Source of the DNA: Acholoe squamosa | Lineage: Eukaryota > Annelida > Polychaeta > Phyllodocida > Polynoidae | Assembly: GCA_949317995.1 (NCBI GenBank) | Contig: OX439046.1 | Coordinates: 55,469,774-55,533,773 of the forward strand | Reading direction: 5' to 3' | DNA length: 64,000 nucleotides | Shown here: piece after piece, positions 12,600 to 25,765 of the stretch | How positions within the stretch are numbered: position 1 is the first letter of the stretch | Layout of the letters: each line of letters starts with the position of its first letter | Notes under the pieces: generated by a model | Database searches by the model: none | Told to the model about the DNA's origin: nothing | The model's input: the letters and a program-made list of their open reading frames with translations, nothing else | Translations under genes and position numbers: made by a program

Positions 12600-15500
12600 A
12601 ATGGTAAAATACACATATATATTAAACAACTGTAAACTGAGTTAATACCATAATGAACTGAGTTAATAGAGCATATACTGAGAGGGTTTATATGTTGCTA
12701 AATAAATACGTGTAACGTGGATGGTGTATGACTTGACTGAGAATGTACCAATTGGATGGACTCAAAATGGCTGCCAATGTCTGCGATGATACTCCCCTTG
12801 TTTCTGCATACTGCCAGAGTCGTAATATGTCTTCTACAGAAAGGGCACTTATTCCTATTTCAGTCTGAGAGGTCTCAATAATTAAATCTAGTTTACTCTA
12901 TTTTTCTAATTTTCACCAGGTATCTATTTTCAATAAACGATGCACCATAGACTTAGTTCATTAAAACAAAATTCTAAATGTGTGAACTAATATTAACTCA
13001 AATAGGAGGAATGTAGTGTAATGAGTAGCATAGTTTTTTAATCTTTGAGTTAAAGTTAAAATGAAACATGATGAATTTGCGCAGTATCTAGAAAACAAGA
13101 AAGCCTTGTTCGGAATACGAAAATCAGAAGGGAAACTCCTTATGTGACAAATAAAGCAGAATAGAATGATGTCCTTTCCAATTTTTCCCTCGTTGTTACA
13201 TACATATATATGTGTATAAATGTGGATGTAGGATTTCATCTCAATAATAATTATATTAATATACATATAAATATACACATATATTTTCATATACATTTAA
13301 CTATATTTTCCCCTAAACTTCTCACAGAATTTCTTCATATTTGATTCCTATATTCTGCCACTGACCCAAGAAGAAAAATCTCAAAAAAACTATTTATTCC
13401 ATGTAATTATATCAAATAAATACCATGGTGCTCATTGTTTTATAATAGTTAATTTTGGACACTTGGTTTACTATTGTTTCACAGTGACAGTGGTTGTTAA
13501 GGAGGTTCTCCGAGAGTGCCATATCGCTTCTTCTGGTTAAGAACCGGAGAGGCCTAAAATCTGAGTTATGTCTATGGTCTGTTGAAAGGTTTAACTTCTG
13601 GAGGCAGATAAAGATGGGGAAACTGAGAAGGATCTTTAGGTAGTGTGGTAGTCTACTGTGTCAGATAAGTAGTCTGTGGAATAAATAGCTTATTTCAGTA
13701 CTTGGCTTGTAGTTATAATTAGTAGTTCGCTCAAGAAACCTTATCCTATATGATGCTTTTAGATTTCTGTGCATTGTATACTACCAATGTTAAGCCACTT
13801 GCTAATAACACTGCCCAACGTGTAACCAAGAGAGTAGAACTTCCCATATAGCCACACCCCACCCTGCAGGGCATTTGCCAATAATGCTAATTGACATGGC
13901 TGAGAAATACCCTCCTAGTCACCTTCCCATTTGTAACATTCGCACAGGTCTTATGTATTATGTCTGCGGTATATGTTTAGTGTATTCCTCCTCTTCCTAA
14001 CCACATAACAAAGTCTTAGAGTCATTGATTATGAATTTTAAAAATACCAATGTTGTGAGATAAACATGGCTTTCTAGCTCTACAAGTCCAGTAAAAACAC
14101 TTCAAAACTGAGTCTTACAGAAATAATTGTTATAGGTCTGTTAAACTAAATTGACACAAATCATATACAAACTCAAATTTGACCCAGCCTTGATATTTGC
14201 AGGCAAAGAATGTAAATAATCATTTACAAATTAATTGAATAAAATAACGTATTTCAATTTGTACAATAGGTAATTAAGATAAGGTAGGCAACCAGGAAGT
14301 GAGTTTTTGGAATAGTATGTATTGCAGAGTGAACGTATACAGTTCACAATGTGTTGACACTGCTATTTATATTGTTCAGTCATCTCACTTAAGGTAAGAT
14401 TCCAATGTGGATGTAAGGACTGATGCCAATCGGCTGTCAATATATAAAGGGCTGAGTCCACTTCTTGCCTATTGGGTGCTTATTTGTCCACCAAAAAATA
14501 TCTATATGGTGCCAATACTAAGCATAGTTCAAAAACTTGGTGATTCGGCCCTTAAGTTGAGTGACAAATGAATGGTTTTCGGTCTAAATATCTTCAATGG
14601 AGTGCTCACCTAGCTGGTCCAGAGTGTTCAACAGGGTTTAACTAATGGGTGAGAGACCACCCACACGCTGTCCATCTGCCCGTTGAGCATTCGATTAGCA
14701 TTCACTGGTCAGGTGTTTGACATTGGAACATTCTCTGAAACAGTGCTTTCAGCAATGTTGACACTACAAGTTCACAATTGTGTCAATACTACCTACTGCA
14801 CTGTTCATTTAAACCACAAATCAATGCTATGGGCATCCGGCTGTCGTTTAAAGAGTACCAATATCCTTTTGTTCTTAATAGTCCTTAGACATAACTTTTA
14901 CCTCCTGGATCATAATTCTTTGAAAGTCTATAAATCCAACATTTATATCATAGGCCTGCTATCTACCTTCCTGTGTGCTCTAAAAGTTGTATAACCCTTG
15001 GTTTCCAACAGTTGTCTTTGTGGTCTAGGCCCTCTTTCACGTGAACATAAAGTTAAATGACCTGGGAAGTATTTGTCCCATACAGTTGTCCTGAGCAGTG
15101 TATATGTAAAAGTCCCAGTGCCCAGTACTGGTTTCTAGACTAGTCATCACAGTAGTTAGTAGTAATTCACCTATGGTATAACTATTAGAAATTTTCACCA
15201 ACATTAGTCCCCCTCACCCCATATTCTGGCCTTCTATTCCTACCGGTAGTAACACTTTACTTTTCTGTAACTCTTTAACGAATATACTAAGACATTTACG
15301 TCCTGAATGGTGTATATATAACATAACTGGTGACAGTTCTTATTTTCATTTTAGTCAAGACATAGCAAGAAACCTGGTGGAAAAACATTATCTTGAATAA
15401 ACAATGATGTGCTGTGCAATTCATTGTCACTGTCGTGAGATATTATTACAATGGATGGGAATCCTATTAATACCATAGCTTAGTCTAATGTGTATTTGTA

Positions 15501-16920
15501 AGAATTATCTTGATTACTTTAATGGGGTTTAATGAATTGTAACAGATGTTGTTCATCGCAAGCTACCTTGCCAGAGATGTCCAAGTAAAAGATAATTATG
15601 GAGGTTTTATTTCAGTATTTCTAATCCTTTTTATGAACTAGAATAGATTAGATTAAGACTTAATTCCTTTAAGAAATGAATTAGTAGTTGTAGAAGTAGA
15701 TGCTACTGTAGAAAGAGATGGAATCTAATTTCATGTCGAAAGTATTTAGAATCTTTATGCACTAGTACATGTTATACATTATATATGTATTGAAAAAAAA
15801 AGTCTAAAACTGCGATACAGTGGATAAAGGTAAAGATGTAGACTACCTTGACTTCAGCACGTCTACTGCTCCAGCCCAGGTGCATCTGCCTTTTCTGTCA
15901 TAGTGTCTGTTGATTAGCTAGCACACACTTGTCATATAGACTTTCCCAAGTCCCTCCTGATATTTTATATTATTAACATTACTGGCTAATCAATGTGCTT
16001 ATTAAGTGTTGATTTCATTAAAAAGAAAACATTAAAATGTTGTTGTGTTGTCATCTAACTGATCCTACTTTAGTATTTTCTTTTGTGGTATAACATCAAA
16101 TAAGGCAAGAAATGAAACTATTGGGAATTAGGCCTACTTTGTCTCTGACATGCCACATCTCTAGCTCTGTAGGTATTACATACACAATGGGCCAATGTTG
16201 AACTTTTAGGCTAAATTCACTGCCCATCAGTTGAAATAATCTGTCGGCCAAATGCCAAATTTGATAAAAATAAAATAATGTGCCAACCACTTGGTGATAA
16301 TCCTATCAATATAACCCTGATGGACAGCCAACCTTAATTAATGTCCCAATGTGCTTGTGCTACCTTGGTCCCATTTTGGCCACTGAGCAATTTTGGATTT
16401 TGTGAGTAGTCAGGATTGAAGTATGTCCTATGCGGTATCTGCTTCAAGCATCCTTTTAACTTAACCGCTCACATTTTCTTTATTGATCTGCCAGGTTAGT
16501 GGAAAGATACTTCGAATTGATATCTAATTATATCATTGATTCTAATTTTCTAATTCAAATATGATAGAATTTGCTCTGTATTTCATCTACCTTGTCTAAT
16601 GCAGCCATCTTTCTTTTGCTGCGCTAGATCTAGAACCAGTCTTTAAACAAAGTAAAGAGTAGGCTTGGGACTTGGGCATGTCTATGGTACCATCCACTTG
16701 GGAAATGATCACAGGTGTTTCTTATTTGATAATCAGAAACAAGTAAGGTTCAAGGCAGCTGCCAAGGTTCACCCTGTATTGGGGATATAACTCATTTCGC
16801 TGTGCTGATGGGGAAAAATAACAAGAAAAATATAGCAAGGACCCCGGATTCGAGTCATACACAAATCCACACAACATTATGGTGCCACCCATAAGTAAAC
16901 CAAAATCATAGTAGGAGTAA
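12600..16920. other. Gene-free stretch
   Basis: More than 4 kb in which I find no supportable gene or well-bounded transposon. An AT-rich patch around 13195-13300 yields spurious Ile/Tyr-rich frames. Open frames at 14683-14994 and 16096-16290 lack motifs and start context. Confidence 0.4.
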
Positions 16921-16995
16921 CCCAGGAGGTCATTTCTTAATGCATTCTGACTGCTCACCTTTAAATTTTATGCCATAGCTAATACCGACCACACT
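16921..16995 (+). mobile_element. Partial MITE, TACGACTG family
   Basis: Only the left terminus is clear: CAGGAGGTCATTTCTTAATG followed by TCTGACTGCTCAC. No matching right end was found nearby, so the copy is truncated or very diverged. Confidence 0.45.
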
Positions 16996-17455
16996 ATAGA
17001 TTAGTACTATTCACGCCATATTTAATGGGGGGGATGGAATTCAACGGCACCATTTTGAAATTTATACAGAGTTAGTTAGTTTCGTATTTATTTAAGGTTA
17101 TTATAAGCTTCTAAAAAAGCTGATAAAAAAGTGATTGAACTAGTTAAATAATATTATGTTATGAATTGTTGATGTAAATAGACGGAAAAGGCCATGTCCA
17201 AAGAGGAAAAATTTGCATGCGTTTCATTTGATACGAAACTAAGGGCTTGAACTCTGCTGCTAGCTCCCGACCAAGCCGAGAAAGCCAAGATGGGGGATCA
17301 AAACAAACTACAATGACTCGGCGTCTTCAAAATCAGTAAATAACCTTGTATTTCTTTGTTTAAAATCAAATTCATCCCATAGGGCCATGGCATAGATGCA
17401 AATCTATGTCAACTCACAGTTAATAACTTTGCATCATATTCCCCAAGGTGTAGCT

Positions 17456-17908
17456 GGTCAAAAATCATAGAAGGTTTGCATATGACGAATTTGGAAGTAT
17501 TCCAGCCCCTACTCTTCGAATTTTAGGTTCCCCCTCTATTTCTTTGGCTCAAAGTGTCAGGCTGGATGAGATCTTCATGTTACATATGGTTTTGATGGTC
17601 CCATGTGCATATTTTGGGCTCCAGGGGGGTAAAATGTGCCCAAAATGACCAAAATTGTCTGGGCGAAATTGTGTCTGGGAGAATGACATTTGAGTTACAA
17701 GCCATGTTGAGGGCTTAATTTCCTACAGAAACAATCTTCATACCTCCATGAATGTCTCAGGTCCAGACTATTATGACCTGTAGATTAAGAAAATTATGTG
17801 TCCTTGCTGTTGTAAAAGAAGCATACTTATAAGAATTCTTTTTCTGGGCACATGTCTGGGCGAATGACATGTAAGGCCCCATATGCACCCTTTCTATGAT
17901 TTGTGACC
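17456..17908 (+). mobile_element. 453-bp MITE, copy 1 (TSD AGCT)
   Basis: The element starts GGTCAAAAATCATAGAAGG and ends in the complement of GGTCACAAATCATAGAAAGG, giving imperfect inverted repeats of about 29 bp. AGCT flanks both sides (17452-17455 and 17909-17912), which reads as a 4-bp target duplication. A nearly identical copy of exactly the same length, in the opposite orientation, lies at 35989-36441 with TAAT as its duplication. There is no open reading frame. The mobilising transposase family is unknown to me. Confidence 0.85.
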
Positions 17909-18044
17909 AGCTGTCCCATATTCAATGAGGCCTTTTGATAGTTGACATTTGCTTATGTATTGGGACTTAGTACTGTTACAGACTTGTATTGTGGGGATAC
18001 TTTCTGCTTGCATCGCTGCGACTGTCCTATTAAATCTGAATACT

Positions 18045-18334
18045 AGACACTTCGAAAGCAAGGACAGGTTAAAAGCAGACATCTTGGAAGCAAGCAAGAG
18101 GACATCTTGGAAGCAAGGACATCTTGGGTGCAAGGAAACCATGATAATATACCCACCTCTTATAGAATTAGGGAAAACAACAACCCTAATGATACTGTCC
18201 CTACACGGTTGATCAATAAATGTGCAAAATTTTGAATGGTAAAAATTGTGCACTTCAAAATAAGTGTTTGCTTTTGAGATGATTTGCCTCCGAGATGTGT
18301 GCTTCTAATCTGTCCTTGCTTCCAAGGTGTAGTC
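18045..18334. repeat. Inverted repeat with AAGCAAGGACA motif
   Basis: AAGCAAGGACAGGTTAAAAG and CAGACATCT near 18054-18083 are complementary to AGATGTGTGCTTCTAATCTG and TCCTTGCTT near 18293-18320. The inverted repeat is imperfect and about 290 bp across. Just inside, GACATCTTGG(A/G)(A/T)GCAAG occurs three times in tandem at about 18078-18134. It is probably a fold-back element remnant. Confidence 0.5.
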
Positions 18335-19323
18335 CAGTGGCGGATTTAGAGAGGGCACAGGGGGCACATGCCCCCCTAATTGTTCCACAAATTTGTTCAT
18401 CTGAATGTCTTATGCCCTGCTTTTTTCAGCAACAAAGGAATTTTTAAATATACTAGAACCAAAGTCACAACATCATTTCCAGAAGTCGCCAGAATGCATG
18501 TTTTGACATTAATGATTTCAAAATTTTCCCCATAAGAATAGATTACCAATCCATCTTCCAAAGTCCTACAATACTGGTGGAAGTAAGGGGTTTACATGGG
18601 GGGTTAAGGTGAGGGTTGATTAGGGTCCTGAATAGGGGATCCAATATGGATCTGTTGATTTTAAAAAGTGTCCATGATACCCCATTAATTTTCGGAAATG
18701 CTTGTGTCTACTGCCTCCCACCTGTTGGTGATCCTGGTGATTGGTAAGATGGGAAATGAGAGGTGGAGGAATTGTGCGACTGGGGTAAATGAGGATGAGA
18801 TTGTGGGTGTGGAATGTTAGGGTTAAGGGCACCACCAGTCTGTTATAAGCCATTCATTGCTTCTCCTGCCCTTACCCCTGATCACACCACAGATATTTGA
18901 ACCCCAGTCCCACCATTCCTCCACCTCAGTCTCATCTAACCCTTATCATCAGTCCCCCGCTCCCTCCACCTAGGTCTCATCCTGCCCTTGTCCCAGCTCC
19001 ATGACACCATTCTCATCCTACCATTGTGACCTGTCCTACCATTTCCCCACCTCAGTCTCATCTTGCCCTCACCCGTAGGCTGAGATTTGTAATAAATGAG
19101 ACTATGACAGCCTCTTAATTTGGGTGTAGAAATACAACAGAATGCACCAAATGTACTCTAGAATTCAAATTTTCCTGGGGGCATGCCCCAGATGCGCCCA
19201 CCATAGTCACTTTGCTACACTTATGAAATCGCTGCACTTCGCTTGTGATAGGTATAAGCCTACCACCCATCCTATGTCCAAAATTTGTGCCTCCCCTTTC
19301 TCAAAATCCTGGATCCGCCCCTG
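18335..19323 (+). mobile_element. hAT-like non-autonomous DNA transposon, about 990 bp
   Basis: The left end CAGTGGCGGATTTAGAGAGG and the complement of the right end, CAGGGGCGGATCCAGGATTT, are the kind of terminus seen in hAT-superfamily non-autonomous elements. Subterminal GGGGGCA(C/T)(A/G)TGCCCC text occurs at both ends. hAT elements make 8-bp target duplications. The flanks here, GTGTAGTC and TGTACAGT, match poorly, so the copy is old. No transposase is readable inside. Confidence 0.6.
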
Positions 19324-19490
19324 TGTACAGTTACCATAAATCGTATATAATTACTGCATAAGTGCCAATCATACAATGCCAGACAGAGGGCATTATCTGC
19401 GATCACTGGCACTATCAAACCTTTAGGCTTTCAAGTTGAAGTGGCTGAGTGTAGTCGCAGCGCCTTATGAAATGGCCTCTAGTGATGTTT
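19324..19490 (+). mobile_element. Partial MITE, TACGACTG family
   Basis: The right part of the family can be followed: ATAATTACTGCATAAG near the start, then GTAGTCGCAGCGCCTTATGA and AATGGCCTCTAG at the end. The left terminus was lost, perhaps by insertion of the adjacent hAT-like element. Confidence 0.4.
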
Positions 19491-20507
19491 CTATAAGCTA
19501 TAGCAACATCACTAGCAGCTTCACAGTCTGACTAACTCCTAAATAACAACAGTCATCAAAGTATTGAAGTCTGGCATAGACCAGAAATCCATGCATGGCC
19601 GAGAAGACATTCAAGGCAGCTATTTCTCTACACATTATCCGAGACCAAAATGGTGAGAGAACGCATGGTCAAACTGATTATTTATACAATTGTATAATAA
19701 AGGCAAAATAACAATGTGTAATCTAGCATCATTACGGTTTTAATGATGTATGATTAGCAGGGAGAGGATTTAAGGGTTTTTAGGCAGACCCACTGGGTGA
19801 AACACACATGGAGCCTTACATTGGACAGACACTGGATGAACACAGGCCAGATTCCATAAGGAAACCCACTACTGTATCCCCATGAGAGCAGAATTATTAC
19901 TCTGTAAGCTTTAACCCAGATTATACTAACGACCTACATGTAGGCCACTTACAATACCTTAAAGGATACATCCCCTATCTACTGTAAGAGAGTATTCTGT
20001 AGTTTAAAATTTAAGGTTCTCCCTTCAATATTCCGTATATAATGACTATGTAACTGGAAAATTCGGCAACCAAAAGATCACAAATTCTAGAAAAAGGCAA
20101 AAATAAAAGAAAAATTAATCTGATCAAATAAAAGACTCTGACATGGTAAGTGAAATATGCATAATCATGGAGGAATGCAGCTGGTTCATCTGACATATCT
20201 GTATCTGATGCACAGATCTGCATCATAAGAATAGGGTAGCGGCTTTCTTCAAGGTCACTCTGTAAGCAACTTAAATCAGAAGAAGATAAGAAGAAGAAAA
20301 AATAGAAGACAGAAGAAGAAGAAACGAAGAAGATGGTTGATGACAATGGAGAATAAGGACATTAAAAAGATATTCACATCAAACATTGTAATAAACAAAC
20401 AAAGACAAAGCAAATAACAACACAGCTTAGACCTATCTAGACCTGTAATTGTCCACATGTCTGAATGGGCCAATGTTACATATGAAGAAGATGAGAGGAT
20501 TTGTGTG
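19491..20507. other. Gene-free stretch
   Basis: No gene is supported. A purine-rich (GAAGAAGAA-like) patch at about 20275-20340 gives Phe/Leu/Ser-rich minus-strand frames that are low-complexity artefacts. Confidence 0.4.
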
Positions 20508-20690
20508 GTGGTAGGGTTAGGCTCACAAGAGAGGACCACCCTTTATTGCATTTAGGCTCTTCCATAAATGCAGTTCATGCCCAATAAAGCTCTCTATTAG
20601 TGTAGATGGAGAGGTATGGACCTAGGGATGCTATCCTTATCTAATTCACATGCACTATGCTCACGATGCATGCAGCTGTGTCATGGACAC
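20508..20690 (+). repeat. Dispersed repeat family B, copy 2
   Basis: Same-orientation partner of 7898-8075, sharing GTGGTAGGGTT, CATTTAGGCTCT and GGACCTAGGGATGCTATCCT. Divergence is moderate, with several small gaps. Confidence 0.6.
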
Positions 20691-21050
20691 AGTTTCTAGG
20701 TTCTACTGGAGGCAGTTCTCCGCACTTAGAAGCCACTTGCCACCTTATATTGCAAAGAACTGACTTGCTTAGTACAGCAATACAGAGGTTGTTTATGTCA
20801 TAAATGCCATACTTCATGCAGTGCTTCCTGTTAATAACAGACAATATGTTGTAGAAAGTTTGGGGAACTGATTCCATGATTGGTTCCACCTGACCGCGTC
20901 CCAAAGTAGGTAAGCCAGTGAATTAGAGGAAGAAACTAGCTGGAAATGGGAACTTACTTAGGAAATCGCTGTATTTGATAGCATTGTGGCAATTTCTGTG
21001 ACAATAGAAAGCAACATGCATTAGTATAGAGGTTTGTCAGTAAAAAAAAA

Positions 21051-21619
21051 CTGGAGGACATTTTTCAAGATGTACGACTAGATTCAGTCACTACGATTTG
21101 AAACCCTGCAAAATCAGAATGGGTGTTTGTAGATAATGCACTACGACTACCCCGGAGGGTATCTCAAAAAGATTGGGAAACCAGTTCTCACCGTAACTAT
21201 TTGATCCTGCAGTTCTCCTACATTTCTCACCCTAAGAACAGACTTCCCTGCTTGACTTCTGCTACAAGTGAACGGCACGGAAATAGGTCGAGTTGCAAAA
21301 TAAGAGACTGGACCCCTCCTATACCACTCCTATAACTGACTCCCTCTTTACAATACAAGAGGGAATCCACTCCAGAAGGTCAGTGAGTTCAATTTTGGAA
21401 TTATCACCTCCGACAGGATCAATTCCAAATCTTTTTGAGATACCCTCCTGTATGATCAGCACTTAGTGCAGTAATTACATTAGGTTTGAGAGGGCAGTCA
21501 CACCAGAGCAATCATTAGTGACCCCTAGATGCAAGGCTGTAATGGCGTTAGAGTGAGCGATCCTACTACGACTTGGAAGAGGTCTAGTCATACCATCTTG
21601 ACAATTGCTTTCCTGGTGT
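21051..21619 (+). mobile_element. TACGACTG-family MITE split by a nested insertion
   Basis: The left half (21051-21153) carries GGAGGACATTTTTCAAGATG and TACGACTAG. The right half (21449-21619) resumes the internal sequence seen in the 11111-11373 copy (CAGTAATTACATTAGGTTTG, AGAGGGCAGTC) and ends in the complement of the terminus. The gap between them is another transposon, described separately. Confidence 0.65.
21154..21448. mobile_element. Nested DNA transposon, about 295 bp
   Basis: GGAGGGTATCTCAAAAAGAT at the left end is repeated exactly as the complement at the right end, ATCTTTTTGAGATACCCTCC. The near-perfect inverted repeat extends to about 25 bp. It sits inside the older MITE at 21051-21619 and has no transposase gene. 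A clear target duplication was not found. Confidence 0.75.
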
Positions 21620-21657
21620 CATTCATTCAGGATTCCTAATTTAAACAATTCACCATC

Positions 21658-21780
21658 TGGAGGCCATTTCTTAAGATGGTATGACTTTGCCATTCCCCTC
21701 TTTGCACACTACTAAGTTCTGAGGCCCAGTCGTACAGCCCAATTGTATCAGGCTAGTCGTAGTGGGGAAGGGTCTAATGT
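21658..21780 (+). mobile_element. Partial MITE, TACGACTG family
   Basis: Starts CTGGAGGCCATTTCTTAAGA followed by TGGTATGACT. Contains CAGTCGTAC and TAGTCGTAGTGG further in. It lies directly after the nested pair, so this is a cluster of related insertions. Confidence 0.45.
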
Positions 21781-23377
21781 ACTGGCTTGCATAAGATAAA
21801 TGAGGCTGCAAACTTCTTGTTGTGATAGAAGCAAACTACAGCACAATAGAGCAGCGGGTCAGAAATGGTCAGAAACTGTTCAGAAACAGATTTCATACAT
21901 GCATCACTTATATGAGACATATAGCCAAAACAGCATGTCCAACATTTTAAAATGTAAGCCCCTTGCCGCACTCCAGCAATCATGTCAACAATATGTACAA
22001 TAGGTTATATTTAGACCTATGTGATGTCACAGGATGCTTAGCTGCAGGCAAATATTCCAAACACAGGGTTAGGTAGCTATACCCCTACTCCAATGCAGCA
22101 CAGAGGCATAGCCCTATGCTTCATACAACTAGTGTTTAAGTTAAGGCAAGTGGGTCGTAAATCATGGTATGGTAATGATATTGCATACATTAAATACGCA
22201 GGTCAAAGCAAGTGCAGACTGAATGCTTGGTTCCCAACTTGGATGTGGTGCCTGTGGAAGTAGGAGCAATGATTCTGGTCGACGATTATTTTGCATATAA
22301 AGGCGATATTGGTGGGGGGAGGGGGCAATAAGGGAACTAACTGACCTAAAGCATTCTGTTCAAAGCACTGAATTTGAGAGGGTGCAGATATCAATAAACA
22401 TTTGTGAGCCAGCAAGCTAAATGGACCATCCAAAGGGGATTAGTACCAATTCTGACCACCAGGGGGACACCACTAAGACTTAAAAAGGGGAAACTAAACT
22501 GAAAATTCTATTATACTAGTTTTTTCATGAGGATTTCAATAGTCCTAAAGGGAAATTTCCATTTTTAGTCCAAACCTTCTAAATTTGGAATGCAAATTGA
22601 ACGTTTTTAGGGAATTTCAGGGCATAAATCAGTGTATTTATTGATATGTGTTGCCATGGAAACAGTTTTTCCACTCAAAATAGAGGAATAAAAAAAAACA
22701 TTGAAAGCTACACTCACAGGGATGAATGTACTTAAAAAATGGTAAAAATCCTATTTCTAGGTCAGATTCTATGAGAACATGATTTATAGAATATGATAAC
22801 TTTCCTTACTTGCATAATTATGCATACTTATACTAATCTTGAGTTATCTCGGGAAATATGCAAGTTAGAGCTAATTTGGGATAGCGATAGGTCAGTGATC
22901 ACCCAAATTCATAGACCCATAACTCAAAAACAAGGAGAGATATTTTCTTATGTAATACATCATTGAAAAGCTCATGACTTGAATTTAGAAATTGACTTTT
23001 CCCCTTGGGGGACCCTTTTGCCTTGGATGGACACAAGAACTGCATACAACTGGCAAGTAAAGGGAGAGGTTTTCTTTTTACTCCCGTAGGCTGTTGTAAA
23101 GAAAGTATATTTCATTATGTCTTTAATGTGTATTTCAATATGTTCTTACACTGTAAACTGAAAGAGTCACTAAAGATGCTTGTCTGACAATGGACATTTC
23201 ACCATCAGCAAAAGAGTAAATCAAGAGAACATACTAATACAATCTTCATTCCACAATCAAAAAGTCCATCATTGCTTCTTTTGAAATAATTAGGGAACCA
23301 TTCAAATGATTATGAAGTAGACGTTTCTGCATGTATACCCGTCTGCCTCCTTCCTCTCTCTGCCATTTCTACACTGT
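21781..23377. other. Gene-free stretch
   Basis: No gene or bounded transposon is recognised. Short open frames occur on both strands without motif support. Confidence 0.4.
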
Positions 23378-23610
23378 AAAAATAACTGTTGAATCTACCA
23401 GGGATCCTCATAAAACTGAACAGTGGACCACCGTATTTAAAAAGCACTGAACCAGTGTAGGTTTTACATGTAGCCCCAGATGGCAGAACAGTGGCACACA
23501 AATGTATGAGGAATCTCTATAAAAAACTACAAATCTTTGGCAACATTGCAGGATGAGGAATGCACCGTTATTTTGATGACATTGTTTTTTTTACAATGTA
23601 TTGTACTTTC
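23378..23610 (+). repeat. Dispersed repeat family A, copy 2
   Basis: Same-orientation partner of 3660-3910 (GAATCTACCAGGGATCCTC, AAAACTGAACAGTGGACCAC, GAACCAGTGTAGG, GAGGAATCTCTAT). It lacks the 20-bp tandem duplication found in copy 1. Confidence 0.6.
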
Positions 23611-24199
23611 TTCCCATCATTCTACTTCAATATTGTCCCTTTCTATTTCAGATCACCCCCCCCCCCTTCCATTCCGATCACCAACAGTTGGATTGGCCTT
23701 TCTCTGAAAGCTTAAAGCAAGCGTTTTCACCTACAGTCCATGGTGTACAATCACCGATATTCAGTCTTAGTGAAAGGTAGTTCAGCACCTCGCAAATCCT
23801 GATTGATGTTAGGGCCTCTGCAAGCATTCCTTCTGTTATCTTAGTCGATGCCATAGAAGCCTCCTAAATTCCCAGGGAATAAGAAAGAATTGAAAGGTTT
23901 TGCATGGCATGACATGCTGTTCTTCATAAAATGTCCAAATCCATATTTTGAAGTCGTTTATTATGAATTTTACATTTACAAAAGTAAGTGCAATTTAAAC
24001 CCGGTGCCCACGCATTGTGGTAGTTATACCAAGCCCCCTCTATGTTTCAATCATATAATGTTAATCAAATTAACGCAGCCAGTGGATGTCTCACTATGGT
24101 ACATAAAACAGGGTGATGGTACGTCAATAATACCAAGCAAAGTTAGCCTTAGTATAGCACAAACAATCTAATGATGAGATGAGATGATTATGAGCAATA

Positions 24200-25540
24200 T
24201 TTAAAATTTACACTTAATTGTTACATAAAACAGTCTGGATAATCTTTGTTAATAGCATCTTTAAACTTGGCTAGGGTCTCTATAGTGGTGTAAGAAGTTT
24301 TCAACTGGTTCCACCTGACACAGGCTCTATAATATGCACTTCGTAAAACGATTCGTTTTAAGCAATGTGGTACAATCAATCATTTGCATGTATGCAGTCT
24401 CGTAGGGATATTTCTATTATCAACTAGTGTGTCAGATTTTGATAATTGATAGGCATAAAAAAGCAAGTGCTGATCTCTCCTAAAACAAAATTGAGTACAT
24501 TTACTAGCATTTCTAATTTGTAACGTAGTCATAGCGGGATGTTCTTCTAATTTTACCTTATATACCACCCTTAAGGCCCAATTTTGTAATAATTGTAATT
24601 CCTCTGTTTCCCCCCTATAGTCCCTATCCCATATAAAATCACAATAATCGAAAGTAGGTAAAATCGTTGATTTAGAAATGTCAAGAGCTGTGCTATTGTC
24701 TATAAACTTTCTAATTACAGCTAGCTGGAATATTTTATGCCTAATGTTACGTGTACAAGTCGTTCGATGTTCAATAAACTTTACTTCCGGGTCTAGATTT
24801 CAGACCTAGATAGGTAAATACATACACCCTTTCTAATACCGTATTGCTCAAAGTAAACACACTATAAATCATTTTGGTCACCATTAAACAACATTCATTT
24901 GGTTTTCTTCTCATTTACAGTTAGAGAATTATTTATACACGACTTATGGATTGCTACTAAAGCGCTTTGCATTTCTTGTGGCAATTTAAGGTTATCACAG
25001 CTTCATCAGCGTATAGAGTGATTTGGAAGTTTCCAACCTTTGGCAATGTATTAATATATACTAAAAAAAGCACAGGACCCAGAACAGATCCCTGAGCCAC
25101 CCCATATTTGACTGATTTTGATTTTGAAAATACATCATTAGCTATTGTGGTTTGTGTTCTATCCAATATATAATTTTCAAAAAGGTTTACACGTCGAGTG
25201 ATCAAGTAAGTGATAAATTTTTTTTCAATAATTTTAAGTGTGAGACAGTATGAAAAGTTTTCTTATAATCCAAATAAAGACAATATGAAGGTTTATTGAG
25301 AATAATATTATTTATAATAGTATAGAGGTGCTCAGTGATAGCTATTTGGGTCGAGTGCCCAGCTCTGTTGCCATGTTGGGCAGGACATGAAAGACCATGT
25401 TTTTTTCATATTTGGTTGAAGCCTACTGCATACATTTTTTTCTAAAATTTTTCCTGGAATTTGTATAAGAAGGCCTAAAACGTCACATGCACTAAAACTA
25501 GGCTTGTGTATAATATTTTAAACCTCCAATATTTGAAAAA
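24200..25540 (-). pseudogene. Degraded LINE reverse transcriptase
   Basis: On the minus strand, the frame at 25205-24957 reads a reverse-transcriptase core. It has a motif like GVAQGSVLGPVLFLVYIN followed by a YADE box, where YADD is expected, so the catalytic Asp pair is damaged. Further downstream, 24568-24380 keeps C-terminal LINE text (an RVVYKVKLEEHPAM-like stretch entered from an upstream frame). Frameshifts and stops separate the pieces. It belongs to a CR1/Jockey-like non-LTR group by general appearance. It is certainly dead. Borders are approximate. Confidence 0.7.
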
Positions 25541-25554
25541 CACTAGGCAGTATG

Positions 25555-25765
25555 CAGGCAGGGATACTGAGGGGCAGAGGTGGAGATGGGCATAGGGCCT
25601 AGATGCATGGAGGCAGAGGAGCTGAGAGGCTGATGGACAGAGAGACAGGGGGATGCGGGGCAGAAATGCAAAAAGGCAGAGAGGCAGAGAGGCGTCAAGA
25701 CATGGAGACAGGTTCGGCAGCCCCCCCCCCCCCCATAAAAAAAAAGAAAAGAAAGGAAAACATGC
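25555..25765 (+). repeat. Purine-rich minisatellite and homopolymer tract
   Basis: Repeated GAGGCAGAGAGGC / ATGGAGGCAGAGGAG-like units are followed by a run of about 15 C and an A-rich run. The open frame across it (25603-25806) is rich in Glu/Arg/Gly only because of this composition. Confidence 0.7.
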
